Source: Phascolarctobacterium sp. (GTDB lineage: Bacteria > Bacillota > Negativicutes > Acidaminococcales > Acidaminococcaceae). Taken from it: a stretch of 64,000 nucleotides of DNA. Positions 17,311-27,020 of the stretch are shown one piece after another. Positions within the stretch are counted from its first letter, which is position 1. Each line of letters starts with the position of its first letter. A model generated the notes under the pieces. That model was not told the origin of the DNA. It saw only the letters and a program-made list of their open reading frames with translations, and did no database searches. The stretch covers positions 38,032 to 102,031 of the forward strand of contig JAUNOC010000005.1 in assembly GCA_030531205.1 (NCBI GenBank), read 5' to 3'. The translations under genes were made by a program, and so were the position numbers.

Positions 17311-20300
17311 CAGGCATCCATACCTTCTTGACTTGCCGCATCACTTATCTTAACGGAGAGCAGTTTGGATACGCCGCTTTCCTCCATAGTTACACCATAC
17401 ATAATGTCTGCACTTTCCATTGTTCCTTTGCGATGGGTAATCACAATGAACTGGGTCTTTTGAGCATAGTTGTGCAGGAAACTACTAAAACGCCCGATAT
17501 TGGCATCATCCAAAGGTGCATCAATTTCGTCCAAAATACAAAATGGGCTGGGCTGATAACGCAAGAGTGCAAAGAGCAAAGCAATAACCGTCAGAGCACG
17601 CTCACCGCCACTGAGCAGGAACAGACCTTTGGTCTTCTTTCCCGGCGGCTGTGCTTCAATATCAATACCGCTTTCCAAAGTGTCATTGGGGTCAATCAGT
17701 TTCAAAGATGCGGTACCTCCGCCAAACAATTCCTGATAACATTCTACAAAATAGGTGTTGATTTGCTGGAATGCCTCATTAAAACGGCTGATCATCCCTT
17801 CGTTGATTTCCGCAATAACAGTTTCCAAGTTTTCTTTGGCAGTAACTAAATCTGCATATTGCTTTTGATAGAGTTCTGCTCTTTCTTTGACTGCATCATA
17901 TTCTTCCACCGCTGCAGGATTCACAGGTCCCAAATCAATAATCTGGTTAGTTAAATCCCTTTCCTTGCGGCTCAGTTCCCTGTCACTGTCTTCCAATAAA
18001 TCGGTCTTGTGGGCATCTTCAATGGTCATGTGGTATTCCATATCCAACTGTTCCAAAGCATGCTCATAGTCCGCATTGGCACGAGTCAAATCCACATCTA
18101 TTTGATGCACTTTGGTTTCTGCACTTGCCACCGTCCTGCGGAAATCCAAAGCAATTTGGTCTGCTTCTTCATATTTGGCTTGTGCCTCTGCCCGCTGTTC
18201 CAAAAATTTTTCTTTACCGCCAGAACTTTCTGCCAAATCCTCCATCATAGCATCCTGTTTGGTTGCCATTTCCTGACGTTGGTTGTTACATTCCACCACC
18301 AAAGCGGCAAGCCGTTCCCGTTCATCATCATTTTTGGAAATTTCTTCTTGTAATGCCGCTTGGGAATTGTCCAAATCACGCATACGGTCTTCTTTATATT
18401 TCATATCATTTTCGTTCTTACCAAGTTCAACTTTTATCTCTGCCAAAACATTGTCAAGGGCATTGAGATTAGTTTGCTCATGCTTAATTCTCTCGCTTAA
18501 TTCGTCCAATTTTTCTTTAGCACCTTGATCCATATTTTCCCGTTCTGTCAATGTATTGCGTAATTCTTTAACCCTGTCACGTTGTGCCATATATGTATTG
18601 GCGGCTTCCGTACGATCACCCAAAGCAGCTGCTAATTTGGCATCTGCCTCATTCTTTTCCCTCTGTAAATTTGCCGCTTCCAACTGTAACTCTTTGACAC
18701 GCAGGGTACCATTTTCAACTTTTTTCGAGAGTTCCTGTTCTGTTTTGGCTGTGGTGCTTGCTACACTTTGTGCTTCTTCCAATTTTTCCTGCCAAGCCAA
18801 AACTTCACTTTCTTCTTTCGTTACTTGTACTTTTAATTCTTCAATAGCTTTTTCACGGCTCAAATATCCTTCCCGTTGCCGTCTTGCACCACCGGTCATG
18901 GAACCGCCAGCATTCACCACATCCCCGTCAAGGGTAACAACTTTCAAATGGAATCTTCCCTCTTTAGCCGCATTAAGAGCAACATCCAAATTTTCTGCCA
19001 CTAAAATACGTCCCAGCAAAAATTTTAATGCTTTTTCTGCAACGGGTTCACATTCAATCAAATCAAAGGCAAAACCTAAAACACCGGGCAAATTTGCCAA
19101 TGCCGTTTCATCATCCCGCAATGCTCTTGGTTCAACTGTATCTAACGGCAGGAAAGTTGCCCTGCCCGCATTCTGCTCTTTCAAAAATTTGATGGCGGTT
19201 TTGGCAGTTTCTGCATCTTCCGTAACAATGTTTTGCGCTCCATCTCCCAAAGCGGTCTCAATGGCAGTTACTAATTTGGGGTCAACTTTAATGAGTTCCG
19301 CTGCCACGCCAATAATTTTGTTACGCCAACCGGCTTGTGCTTTCAGCACTGTGCGAATCCCGTTGCCAAACCCGTCATAACTTTCCTGCATTTGTTCCAA
19401 TGTATTCAAACGGGTTTCCGCCATAGCAAGACGGCGTTCTGCCTCTGCCTTGCCATTGGCCTGGTTAGCAACATTCTCATTTTGTGCCCCCAAAGTGTTT
19501 TTCAACTCTGCCAATTCAGCATTAAAACGATCTCTATCACGTTCTATTCTGGCTAATTCATCGGTAATACTCTTACCCCGTGTTTCCACATCTTCCGCTT
19601 GAGCTTCCAAAGTTTCAATAACTTCTTTCAATCCTTCCCTTTGCTTGACCCGTTCTTCCTGTTCCTTTTCCAAAGTTTCCAATTCTGAACGGAGTGCCAA
19701 TAGTTCTTCCATACCTTTAAAATAACTGCTTTGAGAATCATTCTGTTCATTGTAAGCGGCATCATAGCGTGTCTGTGCCGCATTTCGTTCTTCTTGTTTG
19801 GCGCTTAATTTTTGTTCCAAAGCATTATGTGCCATTTCTAAATTGTCAAACTCTTGGGCTGTGTTATCCAATATTTCCTGATTGGTCTTTATCTGTTCTG
19901 CCAATGTTTTATTCTTTTCATCCAAACGGATGCTGTTTTTTGTGCTTTGTTCTGCACGTTCTTCCAGCACCTTCATTTCCCCACGTAAATGTTCAAGGGC
20001 GGTTTGCTTTTCAGCAATCACTCCCTGCAAATTGGCAAAATCCTCATTCAATTTATCCCAAGCATGTTTCAATTCTAAAGCAAGGGCTTCTTTCTGCCCC
20101 AGTTCCGTCTGCTTAACCGTCAATTCATTTTGTAAATTTTCCTGCTTATCCAATAGCTTTTGACGGGTGGTTTCCACATTATCAATCTTCCGCATAAATT
20201 CAGTCAGGCGAACCTGTTTCAGCAAGCTGTCCAACTCATTGAATTTCAATGTCTTTTCTGCTGCTTCTTTCATGGGTGCAACCTGATTTTCTATTTCCGT

Positions 20301-20885
20301 CTTAATATCGTTAATACGGATTAAATTTGTACCAGTTTCTTCCAGTTTCCGCATAGCTTCCTTTTTACGCATACGGTATTTGGAAATGCCTGCCGCCTCT
20401 TCAAAAATTGTGCGTCTTTCTTCCGGTCGGGAATTCAAAATTTCATCAATCTTGTTTTGCCCGATAATGCTCATAGATCCCTTGCCAAGTCCGGTGTCCG
20501 CCATTAAATCTATAATGTCTTTCAACCGTACATTTTTCTTGTTAATTTGATATTCGCTGTCGCCGCTACGGTACAGACGGCGGGTTAAACATACTTCATC
20601 AAAATCCAACGGTAACTGATGATCGGTATTGTCAAACACCAAATTAACTTCAGCCAAACCTAATTGACGGCGTTTAGCCGTACCGCTGAAAATTACATCT
20701 TCCATTTTACCGCCACGCAGATTCTTGGAGCTTTGCTCACCAAGCACCCAACGGATGGCATCAGAAATATTGGACTTACCGCTGCCGTTCGGTCCAACTA
20801 TAGCGGTAATCCCCTTTTCAAAGCTTAATTCAGTTTTATCCGCAAATGACTTAAAACCAAAGGTCTCAAAATTTTTTAGTCTCAT
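17310..20885 (-). CDS. smc: Chromosome partition protein Smc
   Basis: 1,191 residues, full length for the family. Walker A GPNGSGKS at 31-38; long coiled coils (~170-500 and ~680-1020); a hinge with [16 protein letters not shown] and [10 protein letters not shown] between; ABC signature LLSGGERAL at ~1090; Walker [10 protein letters not shown] at ~1116-1123. It is an ATP-driven condensin that, with ScpA/ScpB (not in this window), entraps DNA and organises the chromosome. It is first gene of the smc-ftsY unit and is transcribed away from the universal stress gene at 21009. Confidence 0.97.
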   Translation of the reverse strand: MRLKNFETFGFKSFADKTELSFEKGITAIVGPNGSGKSNISDAIRWVLGEQSSKNLRGGKMEDVIFSGTAKRRQLGLAEVNLVFDNTDHQLPLDFDEVCLTRRLYRSGDSEYQINKKNVRLKDIIDLMADTGLGKGSMSIIGQNKIDEILNSRPEERRTIFEEAAGISKYRMRKKEAMRKLEETGTNLIRINDIKTEIENQVAPMKEAAEKTLKFNELDSLLKQVRLTEFMRKIDNVETTRQKLLDKQENLQNELTVKQTELGQKEALALELKHAWDKLNEDFANLQGVIAEKQTALEHLRGEMKVLEERAEQSTKNSIRLDEKNKTLAEQIKTNQEILDNTAQEFDNLEMAHNALEQKLSAKQEERNAAQTRYDAAYNEQNDSQSSYFKGMEELLALRSELETLEKEQEERVKQREGLKEVIETLEAQAEDVETRGKSITDELARIERDRDRFNAELAELKNTLGAQNENVANQANGKAEAERRLAMAETRLNTLEQMQESYDGFGNGIRTVLKAQAGWRNKIIGVAAELIKVDPKLVTAIETALGDGAQNIVTEDAETAKTAIKFLKEQNAGRATFLPLDTVEPRALRDDETALANLPGVLGFAFDLIECEPVAEKALKFLLGRILVAENLDVALNAAKEGRFHLKVVTLDGDVVNAGGSMTGGARRQREGYLSREKAIEELKVQVTKEESEVLAWQEKLEEAQSVASTTAKTEQELSKKVENGTLRVKELQLEAANLQREKNEADAKLAAALGDRTEAANTYMAQRDRVKELRNTLTERENMDQGAKEKLDELSERIKHEQTNLNALDNVLAEIKVELGKNENDMKYKEDRMRDLDNSQAALQEEISKNDDERERLAALVVECNNQRQEMATKQDAMMEDLAESSGGKEKFLEQRAEAQAKYEEADQIALDFRRTVASAETKVHQIDVDLTRANADYEHALEQLDMEYHMTIEDAHKTDLLEDSDRELSRKERDLTNQIIDLGPVNPAAVEEYDAVKERAELYQKQYADLVTAKENLETVIAEINEGMISRFNEAFQQINTYFVECYQELFGGGTASLKLIDPNDTLESGIDIEAQPPGKKTKGLFLLSGGERALTVIALLFALLRYQPSPFCILDEIDAPLDDANIGRFSSFLHNYAQKTQFIVITHRKGTMESADIMYGVTMEESGVSKLLSVKISDAASQEGMDA

Positions 20886-20937
20886 AATCTTTCCTTTTCT
20901 AAATATAATGTAGTAATTTTAACATAAATAAGAAAAT

Positions 20938-20967
20938 TTTACAAATATTAAAAGTATGTGTTATAAT
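20938..20967 (+). promoter_or_regulatory. Promoter of the universal stress gene
   Basis: TTTACA (20938-20943) and TATAAT (20962-20967) with an 18-bp spacer, 41 bp before the ATG at 21009. AAAGGAG follows at 20996. Confidence 0.65.
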
Positions 20968-21008
20968 ATAGTTGTTAAAGGTGTTTCTTCTTTTGAAAGG
21001 AGCAATGT

Positions 21009-21836
21009 ATGAATAGTTTTTCACGGGTTCTGATTGCAACAGACCTGTCCCGTCAGTCCACCAATATGACTGACGGTCTAACCAGTTTATGTCCCAATGG
21101 GGACACTCAAGTTATTTTGGCACACGTCTTTGAAGATGAAGACGATGCCGAACCCCGAAGTAGAAGTTTCAATGAAGTAATTAAGAAATTAGAAAAATTT
21201 CGGGATAATTTAGAAAAGGAAGGTTATACAGATTTAAAGATTCTTACTGCCACCGGAGACCCGGCAGAGCAAATCCATCGTTTGACAGAAGAAAATGATG
21301 CAGATTTAATCTTTGTTGCCAGTCACGGAAAAGGGTTTATCCGCAGTGCCATTATGGGTGACAGCACCACTTACGATTTGGCAAGATCTGCCTTACAACC
21401 TATCTTTATTGATAAAGATGACGAGGATGCACAGGATAACCTGTTAAGCAATGTTCTTATTGCCACCGACTTTTCCAAAAAATCTTTGCAAGCATTAGAT
21501 ATTGTTAAAGAATTACGTAATAAGGTCGGGCATGTCATTTTAATCCATGTTATTGAAGATGAAGACGACACCAATTTTGACGATGCTTCCACTTTTCTGC
21601 AAGAATTGGTTGACGAATTAAAAATGTTCAACATTGATGCAGAATATGTTATCGAAGAAGGTATTGCCAGTAAAGAAATTATCAGAACAGCAGAAGACAG
21701 GCACTGTCAAATCATTACTTTGGCAAAAACCGGTGCCGGCGCCAGTGATTTAGACCCTTTGGGAAGTACTGCCAAAGCACTGCTTCTTAATGCAGAATGT
21801 GCCCTGCTCTTAATGCCAGATGTGGAAGACGATTAA
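21009..21836 (+). CDS. Tandem universal stress protein (two UspA domains)
   Basis: 275 residues in two repeats of about 135. Each begins with the UspA strand (RVLIATDLS at residue 6, NVLIATDFS near 148) and the acidic VFEDEDD/VIEDEDD loops. The ATP-loop consensus of UspA (G-2x-G-9x-G-S/T) is degenerate in repeat 1 (SHGKGFIRSAIMGDST) and nearly lost in repeat 2 (KTGAGASDLDPLGST), so nucleotide binding is uncertain. Tandem Usp proteins usually act as stress-induced regulators through partner binding. Single-gene unit with its own promoter, divergent from smc and followed by tRNA-Ser. Confidence 0.85.
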   Translation: MNSFSRVLIATDLSRQSTNMTDGLTSLCPNGDTQVILAHVFEDEDDAEPRSRSFNEVIKKLEKFRDNLEKEGYTDLKILTATGDPAEQIHRLTEENDADLIFVASHGKGFIRSAIMGDSTTYDLARSALQPIFIDKDDEDAQDNLLSNVLIATDFSKKSLQALDIVKELRNKVGHVILIHVIEDEDDTNFDDASTFLQELVDELKMFNIDAEYVIEEGIASKEIIRTAEDRHCQIITLAKTGAGASDLDPLGSTAKALLLNAECALLLMPDVEDD

Positions 21837-21850
21837 AATTTAGATTTATC

Positions 21851-21879
21851 TTGACATAGAAAATAAAAAAAAGTATAAT
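21851..21879 (+). promoter_or_regulatory. Consensus sigma-70 promoter for tRNA-Ser(GGA)
   Basis: TTGACA (21851-21856), 17 bp, TATAAT (21874-21879); both hexamers are perfect. The tRNA starts at 21897. Confidence 0.85.
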
Positions 21880-21896
21880 GCTATTCGCTACTGCAC

Positions 21897-21987
21897 GGAG
21901 AGATGACCGAGTGGTTGAAGGTGCACGCCTGGAAAGCGTGTGTACGGCAAAACCGTACCAAGGGTTCGAATCCCTTTCTCTCCGCCA
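21897..21987 (+). tRNA. tRNA-Ser (anticodon GGA)
   Basis: 91 nt with encoded CCA. Acceptor GGAGAGA/TCTCTCC, anticodon arm CACGC-CTGGAAA-GCGTG (GGA), long variable arm GTACGG/CCGTAC, T-arm AAGGGTTCGAATCCCTT. Confidence 0.95.
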
Positions 21988-21997
21988 TTTGAAAATC

Positions 21998-22019
21998 ACC
22001 GCCTAACAAGCGGTTTTTC
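21998..22019 (+). terminator. Terminator after tRNA-Ser(GGA)
   Basis: ACCGC/GCGGT stem with a 7-nt loop followed by TTTTC; short and modest. Read-through into the SRP RNA 11 bp later is possible. Confidence 0.55.
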
Positions 22020-22029
22020 TTTTCTCTTT

Positions 22030-22144
22030 AGCACTGCGTCCATCGGGTCCACGCAATAGGATACTGTGAACCGGGTCAGGTCCGGAAGGAAGCAGCCCTA
22101 AGCGGAGGAATATGTGCCGTGGGCAGCCCGGTGGCCGCAGTGCT
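22030..22144 (+). ncRNA. ffs: Bacterial SRP RNA (4.5S type)
   Basis: Contains the invariant domain IV core GGTCAGGTCCGGAAGGAAGC and GCAGCCCTAAG. The outer ends pair perfectly: AGCACTGCG (22030-22038) with CGCAGTGCT (22136-22144). Length is about 115 nt, a small-type SRP RNA without an obvious Alu domain. It partners Ffh and FtsY, both encoded in this window. Confidence 0.93.
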
Positions 22145-22160
22145 GAGGAGAAGAGCATAA

Positions 22161-22194
22161 AAAATACCTGACGCAAAGCGTCAGGTATTTTTTT
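22161..22194. terminator. Bidirectional terminator between SRP RNA and pduL
   Basis: Fourteen-base stem AAAATACCTGACGC/GCGTCAGGTATTTT with an AAA loop and A/T runs on both sides. It serves ffs on the plus strand and the ackA-pduL transcript on the minus strand. Confidence 0.85.
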
Positions 22195-22199
22195 ATGCT

Positions 22200-22769
22200 T
22201 TACCAAACCACTTCCATCATATCACCGTTTTTAACATTACAAGCATTCCCCTCATCTGTATCAATATGAATTTCATCCGCATGAGTTTCGCCTGTACGCA
22301 CCACAACATTATCAAATCGCAAAGCCCTATCTCCTTTAACAACCAGCGAAACAATATCGTGATTTTTCAAACCATACTTGGTAGCAGTTGCCGGGCATAA
22401 ATGAATATGCCGGCCGGCAACAATAACACCCTTGGGCAAATCTATTTCTCCTTTTGGCCCCACCAAATGCATAGCAGGTGTGTTATCCAAATCTCCTGAT
22501 TGACGCATAACCGGTTTTACGCCCATTTTTCTTGCTTCAGACATGCTTAATTCAATCTGGTCATAAGGACGCAATGGTCCTAAAATTCTAAACACCATTT
22601 CCCCTTTTTCAGTTACCAGTTTTATTTGTTCTTCAGAAGCAAACTGTCCCGGCTGACTGATTGGTTTTTTCTTATGTAATTCACTGCCTTTGCCAAAAAG
22701 CACATCCATAGTTTCCCTGGTCAAATGACAATGTCTGGCGCTAACGCCTACCGTTAAATCAAACTTCAT
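22200..22769 (-). CDS. pduL: Phosphate acyltransferase PduL
   Basis: 189 residues, a typical length for PduL. Two barrel repeats with zinc-ligand histidines: VSARHCHLT near residue 10 and VAGRHIHLCP near 120, plus the phosphate-binding arginine region GPLRPYDQIELS. It interconverts acetyl-CoA or propionyl-CoA with the acyl phosphate, replacing the unrelated Pta. It lies 10 bp downstream of ackA, so the pair makes ATP from acyl-CoA by substrate-level phosphorylation (acetate and possibly propionate formation). No N-terminal encapsulation peptide or microcompartment genes are seen, so a cytosolic housekeeping role is likely. Confidence 0.92.
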   Translation of the reverse strand: MKFDLTVGVSARHCHLTRETMDVLFGKGSELHKKKPISQPGQFASEEQIKLVTEKGEMVFRILGPLRPYDQIELSMSEARKMGVKPVMRQSGDLDNTPAMHLVGPKGEIDLPKGVIVAGRHIHLCPATATKYGLKNHDIVSLVVKGDRALRFDNVVVRTGETHADEIHIDTDEGNACNVKNGDMMEVVW

Positions 22770-22779
22770 TTTGCTCTCC

Positions 22780-23973
22780 TCACTTGCCTAATAATCGTTT
22801 ACATTCTCTGGCAATCATCAATTCCTCATTGGTAGGAACAATATAGATTGCAACTTTAGAATCATCCGTACTAATTTTGCGTGGTTTATCCCCGTGCTCA
22901 TTACGTTCCTTGTCCAACTTTGTACCCCAATGGCTTAAATTAGCACAAACCTTATTCCGCACATAGGGAGAATTTTCACCAACACCTGCTGTGAACACCA
23001 AGGCATCAATGCCGTCCATAATCATAACATAACTGCCAATGAATTTTTCCACTTGGTAAGCAAAGGCATCAATTGCCATTTCCGCTCGTTCATCACCTTT
23101 AATGGCTTCATCTTCTACATCCCTAAAATCGCTGGAAATTCCTGACAAGCCCAACACACCGGACTGGCCGTTCAAATAACGCATAACTTGTTTAACGGTC
23201 ATATCTTCGTGTTCCATAATGAAGCCGACCAACGCCGGGTCAATTTCTCCACAACGGGTACCCATAATTAAACCATCCAATGGTGTAAAACCCATACTAG
23301 TATCAACGGAATGTCCGTTCTTAACAGCGGTAACACTGGCACCATTGCCAAGATGGCAAATAACCAGTTTTAAATCTTCTGCTTTTTTACCCATCAGTTC
23401 TGCTGTTCTTTCTGTAACATAGCGATGGGAAGTGCCATGAAAGCCATATCTACGGATACCATATTTTTTGTATAAATCATAAGGCAAGCCGTACATAAAT
23501 GCCTTTTGGGGCATCTGTTGATGAAATGCCGTATCAAAAACAGCAATCTGCGGTGTTTTCGGTATTAACTTCATACAGGTTTCGATACCTGCCAAATTTG
23601 CCGGATTATGCAAAGGTGCAATGGATATACATTTTTTAATGCCTTCAATAACTTCAGCATCCACCTTCACTGTTTCCTTGAAAAGTTCCCCACCATGAGT
23701 TACCCTGTGGCCTACCACATCAATTTCATTCAAACTTTTAATAACTTTGTGAGGGCCTTTGCAAAGAATATCCAACACTAAAGCAATGCCTGCACTATGA
23801 CCAGCAATGTCCTGTTCCACCACATATTGTGCATCACCAACCTGATATTTCAACCGACTGCCGTTTAAGCCAATCCGTTCCACCAATCCTTTGGTGACAA
23901 CACTTTCGTTCTCCATATCCAAAAGTTGATACTTTATAGAAGAACTGCCACAATTCAATACTAATGCTTTCAT
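22780..23973 (-). CDS. ackA: Acetate kinase
   Basis: 397 residues from the ATG at 23973, preceded by GGAAGGGAG. An in-frame extension to 24078 exists but runs through the rpsI terminator and end, so it is not used. Acetokinase signatures: LVLNCGSSSIKYQ at the N-terminus, GHRVTHGG, FDTAFHQQMP, RRYGFHGTSHRYV, CHLGNGAS and GGVGEN-like TAGVGENS. It phosphorylates acetate/forms ATP from acetyl phosphate in the cytosol. Operon with pduL. It follows rpsI after a terminator; no separate strong promoter was seen, so partial read-through from the ribosomal operon is possible. Confidence 0.95.
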   Translation of the reverse strand: MKALVLNCGSSSIKYQLLDMENESVVTKGLVERIGLNGSRLKYQVGDAQYVVEQDIAGHSAGIALVLDILCKGPHKVIKSLNEIDVVGHRVTHGGELFKETVKVDAEVIEGIKKCISIAPLHNPANLAGIETCMKLIPKTPQIAVFDTAFHQQMPQKAFMYGLPYDLYKKYGIRRYGFHGTSHRYVTERTAELMGKKAEDLKLVICHLGNGASVTAVKNGHSVDTSMGFTPLDGLIMGTRCGEIDPALVGFIMEHEDMTVKQVMRYLNGQSGVLGLSGISSDFRDVEDEAIKGDERAEMAIDAFAYQVEKFIGSYVMIMDGIDALVFTAGVGENSPYVRNKVCANLSHWGTKLDKERNEHGDKPRKISTDDSKVAIYIVPTNEELMIARECKRLLGK

Positions 23974-23995
23974 TTTTACTCCCTTCCACATCTGC

Positions 23996-24024
23996 AAAAA
24001 TCCGCCGCTGTTGCGACGGATTTT
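23996..24024 (-). terminator. Terminator of rplM-rpsI
   Basis: On the minus strand AAAATCCGTCGC/GCGGCGGATTTTT with an AACA loop, just past the rpsI stop. Confidence 0.75.
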
Positions 24025-24031
24025 GAATTTG

Positions 24032-24427
24032 TTAACGCTTGCTGTATTGACTTGCCTTACGCGCTTTCTTGAGGCCATATTTACGGCGCTCTTTTACACG
24101 AGGATCACGAGTAAGAAGTCCTGCTTTTTTCAAAGAAGCACGGAAATCCATATCAATTTTCAACAATGCACGGGCAATGCCATGACGCACAGCACCTGCT
24201 TGTCCGCTGAAGCCACCCCCAAATACATTGGCAATGACATCATACTTACCTTTGGTATCGGTAACATCCAAAGGTTGATTAACAATCAGTTCCAAAGTTT
24301 TCAAACCAAAGTATTCAGTCAATGGTTTATCATTAATTGTGATTTTACCATCACCCGGGAACATACGCACACGGGCAACGGAAGCTTTACGACGGCCTGT
24401 AGCCATATAAACTGCTTTATCTGCCAT
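24032..24427 (-). CDS. rpsI: 30S ribosomal protein S9
   Basis: 131 residues. The N-terminal [13 protein letters not shown] and the basic C-terminus [19 protein letters not shown] are the S9 signatures; the C-terminal tail reaches the P-site tRNA on the ribosome. It follows rplM by 17 bp in the universal L13-S9 operon. The distance to the next gene on the strand (ackA) is bridged by a terminator. Nothing unusual in length or composition. Confidence 0.97.
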   Translation of the reverse strand: MADKAVYMATGRRKASVARVRMFPGDGKITINDKPLTEYFGLKTLELIVNQPLDVTDTKGKYDVIANVFGGGFSGQAGAVRHGIARALLKIDMDFRASLKKAGLLTRDPRVKERRKYGLKKARKASQYSKR

Positions 24428-24444
24428 TTCAATACCCTCCCGGA

Positions 24445-24882
24445 TTAACGAACATCAATTTCCATAACTTCAGGTTTTTGTGCTGCATGAGGATGCTCTG
24501 CACCGGCATACACGTGAAGTTTGGTATAAATTTTGCTGCCAAGCGTATTGTGGGGAAGCATACCTTTTACTGCCATTTCCACTACGCGACATGGGAACTT
24601 TTGTAACATGTCCCCAGCTTTAACATATTTATCACCACCCAGATAACCGCTGTGGGAAAAATATTCTTTGTCTGTCAACTTTTTGCCAGTCAATACAACT
24701 TTTGCTGCATTGATGACAATTACATGGTCGCCACAATCCATATGCGGGGTAAAGGTAGGTTTATGTTTCCCACGCAGGACTTTAGCTACTTCAGCAGCCA
24801 AACGACCCAATGTTTTATCAGCTGCGTCCACCACAAACCATTTGTGTTCAATGTTGGACGGATTAGCCAAGAATGTCTTCAT
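24445..24882 (-). CDS. rplM: 50S ribosomal protein L13
   Basis: 145 residues starting at the ATG at 24882, eight or nine bases after GGAGGAAAG. An in-frame extension upstream to 24975 lies in the leader RNA and is not protein-like. L13 features: [36 protein letters not shown], and the central [15 protein letters not shown]. It is an early-assembly protein of the large subunit, and in many bacteria it (with S9) is feedback-controlled through its own leader. The promoter and a structured leader are listed separately. Confidence 0.97.
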   Translation of the reverse strand: MKTFLANPSNIEHKWFVVDAADKTLGRLAAEVAKVLRGKHKPTFTPHMDCGDHVIVINAAKVVLTGKKLTDKEYFSHSGYLGGDKYVKAGDMLQKFPCRVVEMAVKGMLPHNTLGSKIYTKLHVYAGAEHPHAAQKPEVMEIDVR

Positions 24883-24916
24883 TCTTCTTTCCTCCATTAA
24901 AATTTTCTTTACAAAC

Positions 24917-24969
24917 CTTGTCCCCACACCGTCATTCGGGGCTAATGAAATCAGACATGGACTGACAAG
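24917..24969 (-). promoter_or_regulatory. Candidate L13 leader RNA structure
   Basis: In the ~88-nt rplM leader, CTTGTC (24964-24969) can pair with GACAAG (24917-24922), enclosing CCCC/GGGG (24938-24941 with 24922-24925). Firmicute rplM genes often carry an autoregulatory L13 leader; the match here is by position and foldability only. Confidence 0.4.
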
Positions 24970-24977
24970 CGACATAT

Positions 24978-25006
24978 ATTATATAAATAAGTAGGTTTTT
25001 TGTCAA
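24978..25006 (-). promoter_or_regulatory. Promoter of rplM-rpsI
   Basis: TTGACA (25001-25006), 17-bp spacer, TATAAT (24978-24983), both perfect, ending ~95 bp before the rplM start. Confidence 0.85.
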
Positions 25007-25019
25007 GTTAATTGTTTAA

Positions 25020-25757
25020 TTATTCGTAGTTGACTTGTCTAAGGTATAGTCCTCCTGCCGGAGCCGGGGATGACAGGAAAGCATTTCTGGGACTGTTTAA
25101 TTCTTTTTGAAACTCTGCTACAGTCCGCTTTCCCAATCCTACCTGCACCAAACTCCAAACCAAGTTTCGTACCATATGATATAAAAAGCCATTGGCAAGA
25201 ATGTCAAAAATCACCATATCCCCGTCCTGGCTGAACTCTGCCTTATACACCCTACGTATAGTAGAAATACTGTCAGAGCCCGTGCTGCAAAAGGCTACAA
25301 AATCTTTTTCACCTATGAGTAATTTTGCTGCCTCGTTCATCTTTGCCAAATTCAGTTTTTCCCCCAATAACCAACAACGGTCATATAAAAACGGGTTTGG
25401 GCCTGACAATGTGTTAATCTTATAAGTATATTCTTTACTCTTGGCACTGAAACGGGCATGAAATTCTTCCGGCATTTCTTTCGCACTTAAAACAGCAATA
25501 TCTGCCGGCAAAAGTGATTCTGCTACCCTCAAAATATTCGGGCAAGGAATATTACCATTTGTCTTGAAAGATATAACTTGACCAAGGGCATGCACCCCTG
25601 CATCCGTACGGCCGCTGGCAGATATTCTAACTTTCTCGCCACAAACTTGTGTAAGAAACTCTTCCAATACATCTTGTATAGTACTACCACATGGCTGGCT
25701 CTGCATCCCACGATAATTTGTGCCAAGATAGGCAATTTCCAACTTAATGTTCCTCAT
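25020..25757 (-). CDS. truA: tRNA pseudouridine(38-40) synthase TruA
   Basis: 245 residues. N-terminal IAYLGTNYRGMQSQP, the catalytic motif SASGRTDAGVHALGQV (Asp about residue 52) and C-terminal NGFLYHMVRNLVWSLVQVG are TruA hallmarks. It isomerises uridines 38-40 in the anticodon arm of tRNAs. Its first codons overlap the end of trmD by 14 bp; it is the last gene of the long ylxM-to-truA unit. Confidence 0.95.
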   Translation of the reverse strand: MRNIKLEIAYLGTNYRGMQSQPCGSTIQDVLEEFLTQVCGEKVRISASGRTDAGVHALGQVISFKTNGNIPCPNILRVAESLLPADIAVLSAKEMPEEFHARFSAKSKEYTYKINTLSGPNPFLYDRCWLLGEKLNLAKMNEAAKLLIGEKDFVAFCSTGSDSISTIRRVYKAEFSQDGDMVIFDILANGFLYHMVRNLVWSLVQVGLGKRTVAEFQKELNSPRNAFLSSPAPAGGLYLRQVNYE

Positions 25758-26520
25758 TTAATTCCGAACGTACCTCTTCCCAAAACCGTCTTTGAGTTTT
25801 ACTCATTTTAGGATGCAACCTGCCTTCCAACATATCAAGCTGCTCTGCGGTCAATAAATCTTTTCGCAAATGATAAGTTGCAATCAAAGATTTTTTCAAA
25901 CGCCACGCCGCAATTTTGGCATGGTCACCGTTACGCAACACTTCCGGCACCTGTAACCCTTCAAAAATTTCCGGACGGGTATATTGCGGATATTCCAAAA
26001 GTCCTGTGGCAAAACTATCTTCCGCAGCACTTTCAGCTTTGCCAAGCACGCCCGGAATAAAACGGCTGACAGCATCCACTAATACTAACGCCGGCAATTC
26101 ACCACCAGTTACCACATAGTCCCCGATAGAAAGTTTTTCATCCACCCAGTTAAAAATTCTTTCGTCAAACCCTTCGTAATGTCCACAAACCAAAATCATG
26201 TCCTGTGCATTCTTTGCATAGTTCACAACCATACTTTGTTTTAATGTTGTTCCGCCGGGACAAAGGGCAATAACTTTGGCATAAGGCAAAACCTCTTTGG
26301 CCTTACGGATGGCATCCACCAACGGTTGCGGCTTGAATACCATTCCTGCACCACCGCCAAAAGGGGAATCATCCACACTACGATGTTTGTCCGTAGTAAA
26401 ATCTCTTGGATTAATGCAAGAAATTTCAATAATGCCTGCATCTTTGGCCCGTTTCAAAATACTATGGTCGGATGCCGCTTCAATTTGTTCAGGAAAAATA
26501 GTAATAAAAATAAATTTCAT
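25744..26520 (-). CDS. trmD: tRNA (guanine-37-N1)-methyltransferase TrmD
   Basis: 258 residues from the ATG at 26520, which shares its A with the rimM stop (TAATG). The GGGAGGATG seven bases upstream is the ribosome-binding site, so a start 15 bases further up is not used. SPOUT trefoil-knot signatures: SVDDSPFGGGAGM, ILVCGHYEGFDERI, YVVTGGELPALVLVD. It methylates G37 of tRNAs with SAM, preventing +1 frameshifts. It is between rimM and truA in the conserved order. Confidence 0.96.
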   Translation of the reverse strand: MKFIFITIFPEQIEAASDHSILKRAKDAGIIEISCINPRDFTTDKHRSVDDSPFGGGAGMVFKPQPLVDAIRKAKEVLPYAKVIALCPGGTTLKQSMVVNYAKNAQDMILVCGHYEGFDERIFNWVDEKLSIGDYVVTGGELPALVLVDAVSRFIPGVLGKAESAAEDSFATGLLEYPQYTRPEIFEGLQVPEVLRNGDHAKIAAWRLKKSLIATYHLRKDLLTAEQLDMLEGRLHPKMSKTQRRFWEEVRSELNEEH

Positions 26521-27020
26521 TACGCATCCTCCCACTTTGGCAGACGAACTGATATTTCTTTTTTTTCTGTATTGATTTCCAATATATAGTCACGGATGGC
26601 AGGAACTAAAATCTCTTTCCCGTCATTCCCCTTGATTACAAATACATCATTACTGCCTGTTTGCATAGTGTCTTTAAATATACCAATTTTTTCACCTTCC
26701 TCATTCAAACAAGCAAACCCCACCAGGTCGCTTACATAATAGCGGCCTTCAGGCAATGGTGGCAGTTTTTCTTTTTCAACCAAAACATTTTGGTTGCGCA
26801 ATTTCTCTGCCTCATCCATATTAGTAATTTCTTCCGTGCTTAACAGTACCATATTCTTCTGAAAACGGGCATTTGTAATATTCAGCCGTCCGCCCTTTTC
26901 CAAAAGTAAATAATCTAAATTAAGATAAATTTCCGGTGTTTCCGTAAGCGGCAAGATACGAATATCGCCCCGCACACCGTGCGGAGCGACAATCTTGCCA
27001 ATAACAATCTGATTTTGCAT
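26520..27020 (-). CDS. rimM: 16S rRNA processing protein RimM
   Basis: 166 residues from the ATG at 27020, overlapping the ylqD stop (TGATG); a GTG one codon upstream is an alternative. N-terminal IGKIVAPHGVRGDIRILPLT and the C-terminal PRC-barrel (GSNDVFVIKG, EILVPAIRDYILEI) are typical. It binds ribosomal protein S19 and assists 30S head assembly. It is positioned between ylqD and trmD, as in most Firmicutes. Confidence 0.93.
   Translation of the reverse strand: MQNQIVIGKIVAPHGVRGDIRILPLTETPEIYLNLDYLLLEKGGRLNITNARFQKNMVLLSTEEITNMDEAEKLRNQNVLVEKEKLPPLPEGRYYVSDLVGFACLNEEGEKIGIFKDTMQTGSNDVFVIKGNDGKEILVPAIRDYILEINTEKKEISVRLPKWEDA

Noticed and set aside
22030..22194. 67-codon minus-strand frame across the SRP RNA
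   Set aside because: The conserved RNA core and closing stem explain this DNA; the frame is incidental.
24446..24975. Long N-terminal extensions of rplM, ackA, ylxM, rlmI and fumarase beta
   Set aside because: Each extension crosses a leader, promoter or terminator, and a strong ribosome-binding site precedes the family-typical start.
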